A DNA stretch of 64,000 nt from CALJFL01 sp039964455 (GTDB lineage: Bacteria > Pseudomonadota > Gammaproteobacteria > Pseudomonadales > Halieaceae): contig JBDVXK010000010.1 in the NCBI GenBank assembly GCA_039964455.1, positions 186,001 to 250,000 of the forward strand, in the 5' to 3' direction. Position 1 is the stretch's first letter, and each line of letters opens with the position of its first letter. The position numbers and the translations under genes were made by a program. The notes below the pieces were generated by a model that ran no database searches, was not told where the DNA came from, and was given only the letters and a program-made list of their open reading frames with translations. Positions 35,491 through 44,730 of the stretch are shown one piece after another.

Positions 35491-36612
35491 ATGAGAAGAG
35501 ATATAGCCACCAGTCTCAATCGGCGCCTATTGATTAACGTAGAGAATAATACGACCGACACTGTCGATGGAGAGATGCGAGCATTAGCAGAGGCATATTT
35601 AAGTCCGGAGCGGCATTTGCAGGAACGCTCTGCGCTATTTTATGAAACGCCGCAGCCGGTGGCCTTCTCGGGGGAGGTCGCCGAGCCGGGAAGTTATCTG
35701 GCACTGGATGTGCTGGATGTGCCTGTACTGCTCACCCGTTCCGAGTCCGGTAACCTTCACGCGTTTATTAACGCCTGCTCGCACCGTGGCGCGCGAGTCG
35801 CTGAAGATTGTGGCCAGTCGAGGAACCTTGTTTGCGTTTTCCATGGCTGGACTTACTCGCACTCGGGAGAGCTTTTGGGGCGGCCGCAAGATGATTGTTT
35901 CGACAGTGACAAACAATCGCTTGATCTGCAGCGCCTCCCTGTTTCAGAAAAGCATGGCATTGTGGTGATTGGCTTGCGGCCCGCCGTTCCACAGGTTGCG
36001 GTAGATACTGCGCTGGAGGGTATCGGCGATGAGCTCGCCGGTCTGCGTTTGGAGCGGTATGCACCGGTTGGCCGTAAGCGGTACACGGTAGCTGCTAACT
36101 GGAAGTTGGTCACTGACCTAAGCCTTGAAAGCTATCATTTTGCTACGCTGCACCGCGATAGCGTCGCGGAAATCCTTACCCATCACGCAGTGTTTGACAC
36201 GATGGGACGGCATACCCGTTGGGCATTTCCCTTGAAGTCGATAAAGCGCTTGCAAGACATCGACGAGGCCGATTGGCCGGAGGCGATAGAGGGCTCTTGC
36301 ACCTACACCCTGTTTCCAGGGGTGATGATCATAGTGAACGCCTCGGGTGCGCAAATGATCCGCGCTGAACCAGGCGCCAATTCGGCCATCTCCAGAGTGT
36401 GCTACGTTGGAGTAAGAACGGAAGATACAGAACCGGATGCTGCTTTGCAGGCCTATAATTTTGGCGGCGATGTGTTTGAGAATGAGGATCTACCCGTCGC
36501 CAGACAGTGCCAGCAAGGTATGGAAGCAGGCGGCAGAGACCTGGTCTTTGGGCGCAATGAGCCTCTACTGCAATACTGGCATAAGCTTTGGGCTTCAATT
36601 TGTGCCAGCTGA
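35491..36612 (+). CDS. Rieske non-haem iron oxygenase alpha subunit
   Basis: 373 residues, GGAGGG ribosome-binding site. The Rieske 2Fe-2S centre is NACSHRG ... LVCVFHGWTYSHSG (C-x-H and C-x2-H). The catalytic domain begins with VAANWKLVTDLSLESYHFATLH, giving the two His of the 2-His-1-carboxylate site. No beta subunit, ferredoxin or reductase gene is adjacent, so this is an alpha-only type (as in several sterol, carnitine and vanillate monooxygenases) using shared electron carriers. Substrate unknown; the divergent DUF1214/sulfotransferase pair hints at a hydrophobic or sterol-like one. Confidence 0.92.
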   Translation: MRRDIATSLNRRLLINVENNTTDTVDGEMRALAEAYLSPERHLQERSALFYETPQPVAFSGEVAEPGSYLALDVLDVPVLLTRSESGNLHAFINACSHRGARVAEDCGQSRNLVCVFHGWTYSHSGELLGRPQDDCFDSDKQSLDLQRLPVSEKHGIVVIGLRPAVPQVAVDTALEGIGDELAGLRLERYAPVGRKRYTVAANWKLVTDLSLESYHFATLHRDSVAEILTHHAVFDTMGRHTRWAFPLKSIKRLQDIDEADWPEAIEGSCTYTLFPGVMIIVNASGAQMIRAEPGANSAISRVCYVGVRTEDTEPDAALQAYNFGGDVFENEDLPVARQCQQGMEAGGRDLVFGRNEPLLQYWHKLWASICAS

Positions 36613-36700
36613 GTCAAAACGCTCTTCAGTTGCACTTAGGTGAAGACTTTCGCGCCCTGCGCATATAACACCGTCAAGACGTCCACAAGAATCTATCGCC

Positions 36701-38563
36701 TCACTGTGACGCCGGTGTATACCAGATCGGTGAGGTGTAGGCCCGGTTCTGTACAACCTTGGGAACACTGTCAGGAATCTCGACGCTGAAATGCTTCTGG
36801 TCGTAAGCTGGCCAGGCGGGTGTGGGAATCTCGAGTACTCGCACATAGTAAACCGCACGCAGATCCGGGTCGAAGGCGGGGTCTGTCCACAGGACGCGCA
36901 ATTCTGCGGCACCAATGCTGTTACTGTAGGTGCTGCTTTCCAGATTCACTGTACTGCCTACGGGTTTGACCTGACCTTTATTGGTTTCGGAGCGTCCATC
37001 GGAGAGGGCGACGTTGTAGATCTTCTCCTGCAATTTACCCGCCTTGTCCAGCCAGCCCTTTACAACCTGGACCCTGTCCAGGTTGGCGCCATCCGGATCA
37101 CGTGTGGCGGCAATCATGAATACTGGATCTTTGGTCATGCTGGTCGGCAGGTCTCCGCCCATTGGTACGCCTTTGTGGTAACCAATACGAGCCATATCAG
37201 GGCTGTTGAGATCCTCGATGGTGTAATCGGTGCCGCCAAACAGTCGTACAGTCATGCGTGGCCCGGTGGTGGTGTAGACCTCTTTGCGTTGCATGGCACC
37301 AAACAGGGCTTCCCGGGTGTTCTCGGTGGCCCATACTGCGGCCAGGCCGGACGCTACCTCTTCATAGGCAAAAGTGGACAGGCTTTCGTCGCCGCTGATC
37401 GACCTGATCACATAGTGATCCCAACGATCCCCGCGAGGTTCGTTGCCAGCAAATTTCCCAAAGTAGTTGTCGTCGCGGGTGGTAGCCAGTGCGGTGTGCG
37501 AGTCCGAGGCGCCGATCATGCCGAATTTGAACGGGTTTACCCCCAGGTCTTGCTCATAGGCCAGTCCGCGTTTGAGAGCGGGGCGAGCGTATTCTCTGGG
37601 TAGCATATCGGCCGACTTGGCCTGGGTGCCCGCGATATTGGCTTTATCCCATGTGCCGAAATCGGCGAATTCGTCATCCGGTGACAGGCTTGGGTGTGCC
37701 TCGCTATCGCCCTTTATCTGGGTGGCCTCTGTGAGTGGCTCCCACTGCATACGGCGCCTGGCATAATCGGCGTCAATTGGTTTGCCGTTATAACGTACGT
37801 CGTCAAACATCAGGCCATTGCTAAGGTTACCGTTGTGGGGAATAGCGAGAATGTCGCCGCCGGTATCCTGCTCGTACTGCGCCATCCACTGCCACAGGTC
37901 CTCAGGGTCAGTGGATTCATACTGCGACATCGGGATAATCTCATTGGCCTTGCTGGCGTCGTCCTTGAAAATCACCACTCGGTGCAGGTTGTTACCGTTG
38001 GGCGTAGAGGTCCACTCGTAGCCGATAAAGGCAGTGAAATACCCAGGGTTGTTGAATCGGTCTGCCGCGTCAGTCAACCTGTGCCATATGGTGCTTGTGA
38101 GTTCCGGATCATTAATGGGGTCTGTGAGCGGTAACATTGCTTCAGTGCCCCATTTGCTAAACGCCTCGTAGCCTTGGCCAGCTTTGACCAGGTCGTGGAT
38201 GTCCTTACCCCAGGGGTTGCTTAGCAGTCTCGGGTTGGATTCCGCGATCATAGGTGCCAACCCAAGGTTCTCTGCGTGATCGGAGACAACCAGAAAGTCC
38301 AGTGGCCGGACGAGTCGGGCGGGGATTCCCGTACTGGAGGTCACTTCCTCACCGCGTGCGAAACGGTAGGCCTCATCCGGTGACAGGGTGTTACCAATCA
38401 TGCCTGCATCGGTGGAATAGGCGGTATGCAAATGGGTGTCACCCCAGTACACCGTTTCCAGGCCCGTGCGATCTACGAAGGGAGAGTAATTCTCTGCTGC
38501 AACAGTCGCCGTAGACAAGCTCACTGTCAGAGCGCAACTGAGAAATATTTGGCTATTGGTCAT
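36701..38563 (-). CDS. Exported DUF3604 protein (PHP-like metal-dependent hydrolase)
   Basis: 620 residues with signal peptide (TVA/AE). The N-terminus shows YWGDTHLHTAYSTDAG with the paired His of a PHP-type metal site, then FLVVSDHAENLG; GYEWTS and LAIPHNGN supply further candidate ligands. DUF3604 proteins are common in marine Proteobacteria and often lie among catabolic genes, but no substrate is established. Single gene, divergent from the SDR at 38804 with a perfect 8-bp dyad between them. Confidence 0.9.
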   Translation of the reverse strand: MTNSQIFLSCALTVSLSTATVAAENYSPFVDRTGLETVYWGDTHLHTAYSTDAGMIGNTLSPDEAYRFARGEEVTSSTGIPARLVRPLDFLVVSDHAENLGLAPMIAESNPRLLSNPWGKDIHDLVKAGQGYEAFSKWGTEAMLPLTDPINDPELTSTIWHRLTDAADRFNNPGYFTAFIGYEWTSTPNGNNLHRVVIFKDDASKANEIIPMSQYESTDPEDLWQWMAQYEQDTGGDILAIPHNGNLSNGLMFDDVRYNGKPIDADYARRRMQWEPLTEATQIKGDSEAHPSLSPDDEFADFGTWDKANIAGTQAKSADMLPREYARPALKRGLAYEQDLGVNPFKFGMIGASDSHTALATTRDDNYFGKFAGNEPRGDRWDHYVIRSISGDESLSTFAYEEVASGLAAVWATENTREALFGAMQRKEVYTTTGPRMTVRLFGGTDYTIEDLNSPDMARIGYHKGVPMGGDLPTSMTKDPVFMIAATRDPDGANLDRVQVVKGWLDKAGKLQEKIYNVALSDGRSETNKGQVKPVGSTVNLESSTYSNSIGAAELRVLWTDPAFDPDLRAVYYVRVLEIPTPAWPAYDQKHFSVEIPDSVPKVVQNRAYTSPIWYTPASQ

Positions 38564-38634
38564 GTTGAAGCTCCCGAATCTTGATGCGTGCCTTTATTAG
38601 GATAAATAGCGGAGTGTCTTTACCTTAGCACGTG

Positions 38635-38660
38635 TTCATCATTATCACAGTTATGATGAA
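38635..38660. promoter_or_regulatory. Perfect 8-bp inverted repeat between DUF3604 and SDR genes
   Basis: TTCATCAT, spacer TATCACAGTT, ATGATGAA. It lies 72 bases from the DUF3604 start and 144 bases from the SDR start, and could be an operator of a dimeric (for example TetR-type) repressor controlling both. No regulator gene is adjacent. Confidence 0.45.
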
Positions 38661-38803
38661 TGGGTATCTCTGCTTGCCGCGTAGGTTGCGCGCGGATGAA
38701 ACGTCCCGCCAGTTATTGTCTCTAGCGGCCAGTTGTCGCTTGTAGCGTAGAGCAAGCACGCCTATAGTCCTGTACCCGATTGACATTGCTTAAGGATCAT
38801 TAG

Positions 38804-39685
38804 ATGAACCCGTTTGCCAATAAAACAGCGGTTATCAGTGGTGGCGCAGAAGGAATTGGCCTGGCCATTGCCCATGCACTTGGAAAGCGCGGGATGAACA
38901 TTGTGATCGCCGATATCAACACAGAGCAATTGGCAATTGCAAAAGCCGAGCTGGCCGATGCCGGGGTCCCGGTATGTGCTTCAACTCTGGACGTGGCGGA
39001 TGCTGAACAGTGGCAGCAGGTAGCTGACCTGGCGATCGAGCACTTCGGAAAGGTCCATATGGTGGTTAACAACGCCGGCGTGGGCGGCAGTGGCGGCACA
39101 ATCGAGGACACCCATCCGCGTACCTGGCAGTGGGTAGTGGATGTGAACATGATGGGAGTGGTCTATGGCACGCAAGTGATGGTGCCATTAATCAAATCGC
39201 ATGGCGAAGGTGGCTGGGTAGTTAATGTCGCTTCCATGGCGGGATTCGGTCCGCTTCCGCTTGCCACCCCCTACACAGCAACCAAGGCAGCGGTAGTTGC
39301 GATGACGGAAAACTGGGCGCTTGAGCTTACGCCAGAGGGTATACATACCTGTGTGCTGTGCCCCGGCTTTGCCCAAACGCGCATTCATGACTCTGAACGC
39401 AATATGCCCAGCCGCTACGTCAGTGAGCCGGCGGGCAGCAGCGCGCAAACCACCGGTTTTGAAGGCGCGATGAAAAAAGTGATAGAGGAGGGCATGCCTA
39501 CCAGTGCGGTAGCTGAGCGTCTTGTTGAGGCTTTATTGGCCAAGGAGCTCTATGTGTTCACGCATGTCGAATATAAGCCAGTAGCGCTAGCGCGTTTTGA
39601 GGCGGCGGCTGCCGCATTTGATACCGCGGCAGAAAGTCCTGTGTTGGCTAATCAGAAGAGCTTCCCGTTACCCAATTTCAGCTAA
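38804..39685 (+). CDS. Short-chain dehydrogenase/reductase (SDR), extended C-terminus
   Basis: 293 residues; AAGGA precedes the ATG. Cofactor loop SGGAEGIGLAIA, ADIN after the second strand (NAD preference), VNNAGVGGSGG, catalytic Ser in VASMAGFG and PYTATK. The C-terminal 45 residues after the usual end run past the core (YKPVALARFEAAAAAFD), as in SDRs of steroid and terpenoid pathways. Substrate unknown. A small hairpin (ATCGCG, AAAC, CGCGAT) lies about 100 bases after the stop. Confidence 0.9.
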   Translation: MNPFANKTAVISGGAEGIGLAIAHALGKRGMNIVIADINTEQLAIAKAELADAGVPVCASTLDVADAEQWQQVADLAIEHFGKVHMVVNNAGVGGSGGTIEDTHPRTWQWVVDVNMMGVVYGTQVMVPLIKSHGEGGWVVNVASMAGFGPLPLATPYTATKAAVVAMTENWALELTPEGIHTCVLCPGFAQTRIHDSERNMPSRYVSEPAGSSAQTTGFEGAMKKVIEEGMPTSAVAERLVEALLAKELYVFTHVEYKPVALARFEAAAAAFDTAAESPVLANQKSFPLPNFS

Positions 39686-39832
39686 GCGCCGCCTATTCCA
39701 GGCAGAACCGCAAGTGATCAACATTGCTTTTTTATAGTGGTCGTTGGTCTGTTCTGGAAGGATGACCTGAGTCTCTATACTCTAATCGCGAAACCGCGAT
39801 AATTGTGCGTTTAAGTATCTAGCTCACGATAG

Positions 39833-41113
39833 TTAGTCATTTCCTTTTTGCTTATAAATTACACCGTCTTTCATGACGAATTTAACATCTTCAAGGAGCT
39901 CGATTTTGTCGAGCGGATTGCCTGCTACTGCAATAATGTCCGCCGACTTACCCACGGTCAGTGAGCCAAGTGTCTCTTTCTGCTGCAATAGATCTGCAGC
40001 ATTAATAGTTGCTGCCTGCACAGCCATAAGGGGCGTCATTCCAAACTGAACCATTCTTGAAAGCTGCTTTGGACTCTCATCATGTGGAAAGATGCCGGCA
40101 TCAGTTCCCAGCACCATCTTGGCTCCTGCTGCAACGGCACGCTGAAAGTTCTTGCGTTGCTGTGCTCCTACAGTACGTTCTTTCGCTAGGCTCTCTTCCA
40201 GAATGCCAAGTTTAGCTCCACGTCCCAAGATATACTCTGTGACATATATATCCATGCTTAAGTAGGTGCCGTTCTTTATTGCCAGTGCAATGCCTTCATC
40301 GTCAATAAAGCTGGCATGCTCTACTGAGTCTACACCCGCTTCGATAGCTGCTTTGATCCCCTCAGTGCCATGAGCATGTGCGGCCACTGTTCTGCCCCGA
40401 CGGTGAGCCTCCGTAACAATCGCCTGCATTTCCTCAAGTGTATATTGTTGTACACCGACCTTGGTGCCCTTTGACATAACGCCGCCGGTTGCGCAGAATT
40501 TTATAACGTCTGAACCGTATTTAATATTTTCTCTTACCTTTCGCGTAACTTCCCACGGGCCATCTGCTACTCCAGCAGCTGTGTCCTCATAACGTTTGGG
40601 TAAAAGGTTGTTGTCGCAGTGTCCACCGGTCACTCCTAGCGAGGGTCCTGCAGCAAAAATTCTAGGCCCTATTACATCACCATCTTCGATAGCATCTCTC
40701 AGGGCCACGTCGCCATGTCCGCCAGCCCCTAGATTTCTTATTGTGGTTACGCCCGCTAGCAACATATCTCGCGCATTACTGGCGCCCTTTAAAACGGAGC
40801 GCAGTTCAGATGGACGAAGTCGATTATAACCTTGAAGCGATGGATCTGAGGTGATGTGCACGTGCATGTCAAATAGACCTGGCAGTAGTCGCATACCTTG
40901 CAGTTCAACAATATGGTCCTCACTGGTTGCGTTGCCTATGTCACCGTTCATCGAGACTATTACACCATTTTCAACGATCAGCACCGGATCTGTTATCCAC
41001 TCTCCGCTTGTGATATCCAAAGCACTGTCTGCCGATATGTAGGTCTGTGCCGCAAATGTCGCTGGAGCGGCGACTGAAAAGATAGAGAGTAGAAGTAGAT
41101 ATGTTAGACGCAT
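39833..41113 (-). CDS. Exported amidohydrolase (prolidase/imidazolonepropionase-like)
   Basis: 426 residues with signal peptide (TFA/AQ). Metal-site residues of the amidohydrolase fold are in order: LFDMHVHITSD (H-x-H), VIKFCATGG (Lys, probably carboxylated), VAAHAHGTEG and SVEHASFIDD (two His), and LGTDAGIFPH (Asp). This is the subgroup of secreted Xaa-Pro dipeptidase-like or carbamate-hydrolysing enzymes. It probably acts in the periplasm on peptides or amides. Single gene on the minus strand. Confidence 0.92.
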   Translation of the reverse strand: MRLTYLLLLSIFSVAAPATFAAQTYISADSALDITSGEWITDPVLIVENGVIVSMNGDIGNATSEDHIVELQGMRLLPGLFDMHVHITSDPSLQGYNRLRPSELRSVLKGASNARDMLLAGVTTIRNLGAGGHGDVALRDAIEDGDVIGPRIFAAGPSLGVTGGHCDNNLLPKRYEDTAAGVADGPWEVTRKVRENIKYGSDVIKFCATGGVMSKGTKVGVQQYTLEEMQAIVTEAHRRGRTVAAHAHGTEGIKAAIEAGVDSVEHASFIDDEGIALAIKNGTYLSMDIYVTEYILGRGAKLGILEESLAKERTVGAQQRKNFQRAVAAGAKMVLGTDAGIFPHDESPKQLSRMVQFGMTPLMAVQAATINAADLLQQKETLGSLTVGKSADIIAVAGNPLDKIELLEDVKFVMKDGVIYKQKGND

Positions 41114-41192
41114 TTTTTGCTCCGGTAGTGTTCTGTTTGGTGAATTATAGCTCAGCAGTTAATCATGTAGGTTGGAAGCTTGCTTCTGAAGT

Positions 41193-42275
41193 CTAAAACG
41201 GGTGCCCAAGGCTTAGGTAATAGGCTTCGTTGTCGCTTTCGCCTTTGGCATACTCCAGGCGTATAACAATTCCTGCCTTGGGCTTTAACTCATAAATGAT
41301 ACCAGCGCCCAGCATGGGATAGAGCGCATCGCCGCTATTGCAGTTGGAAAAACTTTCGTACAGGCAGCCAACGCCGCCAAATAGTGATGCACCCCAGCGT
41401 TTGTAGATGCTGAATCTGGCGTCCAAATTAAGGTGACTGTAGTGCTCAGCAAGATAGTTGCCTCGAGTATAACCACGCATATTTAACGAGGAGAAACCGC
41501 CAAGTGGTGCGTCATCGGTCCAGCGCCCTCGCGCGTTAGTGGCTAAAACGTGACCGTCACCAAAGCCCCAGTAATTACTGTAGTTAATTTGCAGTGCATC
41601 GAACGACTCTTCGCCGCCAAAACTTTCACGGTAAGCGATATTGTGTGTCACGAAATGATTACCAGACTTCGGGTTTCTCACATTGTCCCTGCTGTCGTAA
41701 TCCACAACCAGGCCTAGCCCGTTCGAGTCAAAACCTGTAAGGCCTACCTGTTCCAGTATAAAGTCAAAGAATCCGTCGGCGCCGATTGCGTAGTCCGAGC
41801 TTATGAACTGTCCCCCAAGATACCAGTCGCCTTTGATCTGATGAAGGTAGCGCAGAAACAGCGAGTTCACGTTGTCCTCGGTTTTCAGGCTAGCGCCGGT
41901 ACCCAGATAATCGTCATAGTCATTGCGTATCTTGCCATTGATGTAACCGGCCATCACGCGATGCTTGTCGGCGTTAAAATACATATCGCCGAATAGTCCA
42001 CCAACATAGGAGTCAGTATCGCTATAGGTCACAAAGCTGGTCATCAGCGATGGCGTTGATTTGGGATCGAATGCGTGAATGTAACCGACAACTGCACCCA
42101 GAGTGGTACCCAGCTTTGGATCGGCGCTGACAGTTGGTGCTAGCAACCACGGAGATTCAGCTTCCGCAGCGCCTTCGGGCTGCGACTGCGATTCTCCGAC
42201 CTCGGCCAGCGCAAGTTGGCAAATAGAAAACAATGCAACGCCAACGATGCCGCGGCATAGGTTCCTAGGGAGCAT
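41193..42275 (-). CDS. Outer-membrane surface-antigen (Omp85/D15-like) barrel without POTRA
   Basis: 360 residues. Signal peptide (ALA/EV), then a short linker and a barrel of about 16 strands with a C-terminal aromatic (LGHPF), the signal for assembly by BamA. The region AEHYSHLNLDARFSIYKRWG resembles the last part of bacterial surface antigen (D15) domains. No POTRA repeats, so it is not a BamA/TamA assembly factor; it resembles short Omp85 barrels fused to or lying next to hydrolases. Single gene. Confidence 0.85.
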   Translation of the reverse strand: MLPRNLCRGIVGVALFSICQLALAEVGESQSQPEGAAEAESPWLLAPTVSADPKLGTTLGAVVGYIHAFDPKSTPSLMTSFVTYSDTDSYVGGLFGDMYFNADKHRVMAGYINGKIRNDYDDYLGTGASLKTEDNVNSLFLRYLHQIKGDWYLGGQFISSDYAIGADGFFDFILEQVGLTGFDSNGLGLVVDYDSRDNVRNPKSGNHFVTHNIAYRESFGGEESFDALQINYSNYWGFGDGHVLATNARGRWTDDAPLGGFSSLNMRGYTRGNYLAEHYSHLNLDARFSIYKRWGASLFGGVGCLYESFSNCNSGDALYPMLGAGIIYELKPKAGIVIRLEYAKGESDNEAYYLSLGHPF

Positions 42276-42408
42276 TTTTAGTTCTCCGAATGTATGGTCT
42301 TGGTGTGGTCGTTCAGCCGCGAGAATACGTCGTGAAGGTAAAGTGGTACCCGCGGTCTTAGCCTTCGACGGATCGCGGGTATGTAACTCGTAGCCTACCA
42401 GCTACAGC

Positions 42409-42666
42409 TCAGTCATCATCATCGTCGTGATCAAACCGCTCACCTTGATTGCCACGAACACCATCCCGCACTTCTTCCTGCTTACACTCGCGCTTGTCCT
42501 GGCCAACCACGCCCTCATCGCGCCGACATTCGCGCTTATCCTGACGTTCGTCTGAGCGACCTCGCTCCTGGCGACGATCCTGCCTGTCATCCGGATCAGC
42601 AAAAGCGGGAGCCTGCAGTGTCGCTAATAAGAAAACAGCCATCAAAGCGGTGAGAGTTTTAGTCAT
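42409..42666 (-). CDS. Small exported highly charged protein with poly-Asp tail
   Basis: 85 residues from the ATG at 42666, which has GGAG 8 bases upstream and starts a signal peptide (APAFA/DP). The mature 60 residues are almost all Asp, Glu, Arg, Lys and Gln, contain the repeat DKREC twice with a third CRRDE-like variant, and end in five Asp. Such tails can bind divalent cations. I do not recognise a family. It lies between two outer-membrane barrels on the same strand. Confidence 0.65.
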   Translation of the reverse strand: MTKTLTALMAVFLLATLQAPAFADPDDRQDRRQERGRSDERQDKRECRRDEGVVGQDKRECKQEEVRDGVRGNQGERFDHDDDDD

Positions 42667-42825
42667 TGTATTTCTCCATAGTGGATATTCCAATTTCTAC
42701 TAGCCTAACACACGTACATCCGTGGCCGCTGTGTTCTGTCTTGGGCTAGTCCAGCTATTGCAAGATACATGGAGCACAAACGTGCCTTTGCATGAACGAT
42801 GGGCGGGTGTCGGAATTGCGCGAAC

Positions 42826-43308
42826 TCAGAAGCCGTAGGAAAAAACGAGACCATAAACGAGTATATTCTCGCCATCGACACGGTCCAGGCTAACATCGGG
42901 GGCGATGCCAAATTTGCCGACGTGAAAATCATAGGCCACTCCCACCCTGTAAAGGCTCTCATAGCCCCCGTGGGATCCATGTATTTTTTCCGTGCCCAAA
43001 CCCGCACCAAGTCGCCAGCCCGCGTAGGGGTGGTAGTAGAGTGCCGCTAGCCCCACGGAGACACCATCGCCGTCATGGGCACCGTCTGTGGTTTCAAATA
43101 CAACGCCCGCACCAAATTTCGGGTTGAACTTGTATTCGTATTCGACACCGACGGTAAAGTGGTCGCCACCACTTCGCTCATCACTGTCACCCAGGAAAAC
43201 ACCGACGGTATGGTGTTTGAAATGGCTGTCTTCGCCATAGGTAAAAGCTGACATCACCAGTAGCGTGGCGCCCGCTGCTAAAGCAGAGGGAAAACGGGGA
43301 GTTTTCAT
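42826..43308 (-). CDS. Small outer-membrane beta-barrel protein
   Basis: 160 residues: signal peptide (TYG/ED) and about 8 short strands (VGVEYEYKFN, AGVVFETTD, VGLAALYYHPYAGWRLGAGLG) ending LVYGLVFSYGF with a C-terminal Phe, typical of OmpW/OmpA-like 8-strand barrels. His and Asp-rich loops (DSHFKHHT, DGAHDGDG) could bind metal. Function unknown; next to the charged small protein on the same strand. Confidence 0.8.
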   Translation of the reverse strand: MKTPRFPSALAAGATLLVMSAFTYGEDSHFKHHTVGVFLGDSDERSGGDHFTVGVEYEYKFNPKFGAGVVFETTDGAHDGDGVSVGLAALYYHPYAGWRLGAGLGTEKIHGSHGGYESLYRVGVAYDFHVGKFGIAPDVSLDRVDGENILVYGLVFSYGF

Positions 43309-43542
43309 ATTTTTAGCCTCTGGGGCGAAACAGTGTCAGTAGTCTAGCGGCAGACTCCTACGGCGGATAGAAATATCTGCTGTAGTTTCTACCTGATACA
43401 ATCTCTTTTCAGATAACAGCTTCAAGAATTCCGCCTGTCCACTCGAGTTAAGCCTTTAGGTTTAGATAGCTTTGTTCAGAGAAATAAAGGTGTAGACTGC
43501 TGTTCAAACTTTCGGTTGCAATAGTGTAAGCAGGTTTAAGAT

Positions 43543-44697
43543 ATGACAACTTCAACTTTTCCGGTCGCGGACATCCCGGAAGCCCCGTTGCTTGATGAAC
43601 AACAGGTCATCGAGCGAATCTTCGATCATATCGATAATGGCACCACAGATCTCGGCGATAAGACCTGGCAGGAACCAGTAGAGCATTATCACTCTCAGGA
43701 ACGATTTGATGCCGAAATCGATTTGTTGCGACGACTGCCTGTGCCTTTCTGCCCATCCGCCGCTGTGTCACAGGCCGGTAGCTATGTGAGCAGGAAAGCG
43801 GCCGGTACACCGCTGTTAGTCGTTAGAGATTTGGCAGGGCAGGTGCGCGCCTTTATAAACGCCTGTCGTCACCGTGGTATGCAGGTGGCCACCGGTATTG
43901 GTAATGAGCGGGCGTTCAGTTGTCCTTATCACGGTTGGACCTATAACCTGGACGGCAAGCTTAAAGGCGTACCAGGAAGGGCGGGTTTTCCTGATCTGGA
44001 CACCGAGCAACACGGCCTTGTGGAGGTGAACGCATTCGAGAAGGGCGGCATTGTTTATGTAGCGCAGCAAGGGTCTATCAGTGATGAGTTCAAGGCTAGC
44101 AGCCTTGACTATTTTGCTCCCGAGCAACAGTTCTTCGAAGAAGACGGATTTACTGATGAAGCCAACTGGAAGATACTCAATGAAACTGCCCAAGAGGGCT
44201 ATCACATCAAGGCCTTGCATCGTAATTCTTTCTATCCCTACGGGTTAGATAATACCAATCTGGTAGAAACATTCGGAGCGAACTCGCGCATCATCTTTCC
44301 TTTTCGGCGCATTGAAAAGCTCAGGGAGATAGCGCCCCAAAATCGCCGCATCGATGGTACGGTTACGACGGTCTACCACCTTTTCCCCAATGTCAGCGTA
44401 TCTGTACTATCCAAGCATACAAATCTCGTTATTCTCGAGCCTCTAGCACCCGGCCTGACCCAATGGGTCATCTATCGGATGATTAATCGGCAGACGGAGG
44501 AGTATCCCATTTCCCTTGAAGAAGCTCAGCGGGATGCACGATTCGTAAATGATTCAGGACAAGACGAGGATAGGGAAGCCGCGCGTGCGATACAGGAGAC
44601 AGTGACCACCGGGGCGAATACGCACCTGACATTCGGTCACTATGAAAAAGCAATCGTTAATTTTCATCAGCATCTGGCGAACCATCTGAATCCATAG
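43543..44697 (+). CDS. Rieske non-haem iron oxygenase alpha subunit
   Basis: 384 residues. Rieske centre NACRHRG ... AFSCPYHGWTYNLDG; catalytic motif NWKILNETAQEGYHIKALH with the two His. Like the one at 35.5 kb it has no beta subunit or electron-transfer gene beside it. The two proteins share the same layout but differ in detail (CRH versus CSH and NETAQEGYH versus DLSLESYH), so they are paralogues of separate substrate type, not recent copies. Convergent with the PLD gene. Confidence 0.92.
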   Translation: MTTSTFPVADIPEAPLLDEQQVIERIFDHIDNGTTDLGDKTWQEPVEHYHSQERFDAEIDLLRRLPVPFCPSAAVSQAGSYVSRKAAGTPLLVVRDLAGQVRAFINACRHRGMQVATGIGNERAFSCPYHGWTYNLDGKLKGVPGRAGFPDLDTEQHGLVEVNAFEKGGIVYVAQQGSISDEFKASSLDYFAPEQQFFEEDGFTDEANWKILNETAQEGYHIKALHRNSFYPYGLDNTNLVETFGANSRIIFPFRRIEKLREIAPQNRRIDGTVTTVYHLFPNVSVSVLSKHTNLVILEPLAPGLTQWVIYRMINRQTEEYPISLEEAQRDARFVNDSGQDEDREAARAIQETVTTGANTHLTFGHYEKAIVNFHQHLANHLNP

Positions 44698-44730
44698 GCA
44701 ACCGCCGTCGTGAATAAAATATCTACAGGT

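Noticed and set aside
39784..39799. Hairpin ATCGCG-AAAC-CGCGAT after the SDR gene as a terminator
   Set aside because: The stem is only 6 bp and no T run follows on either strand.
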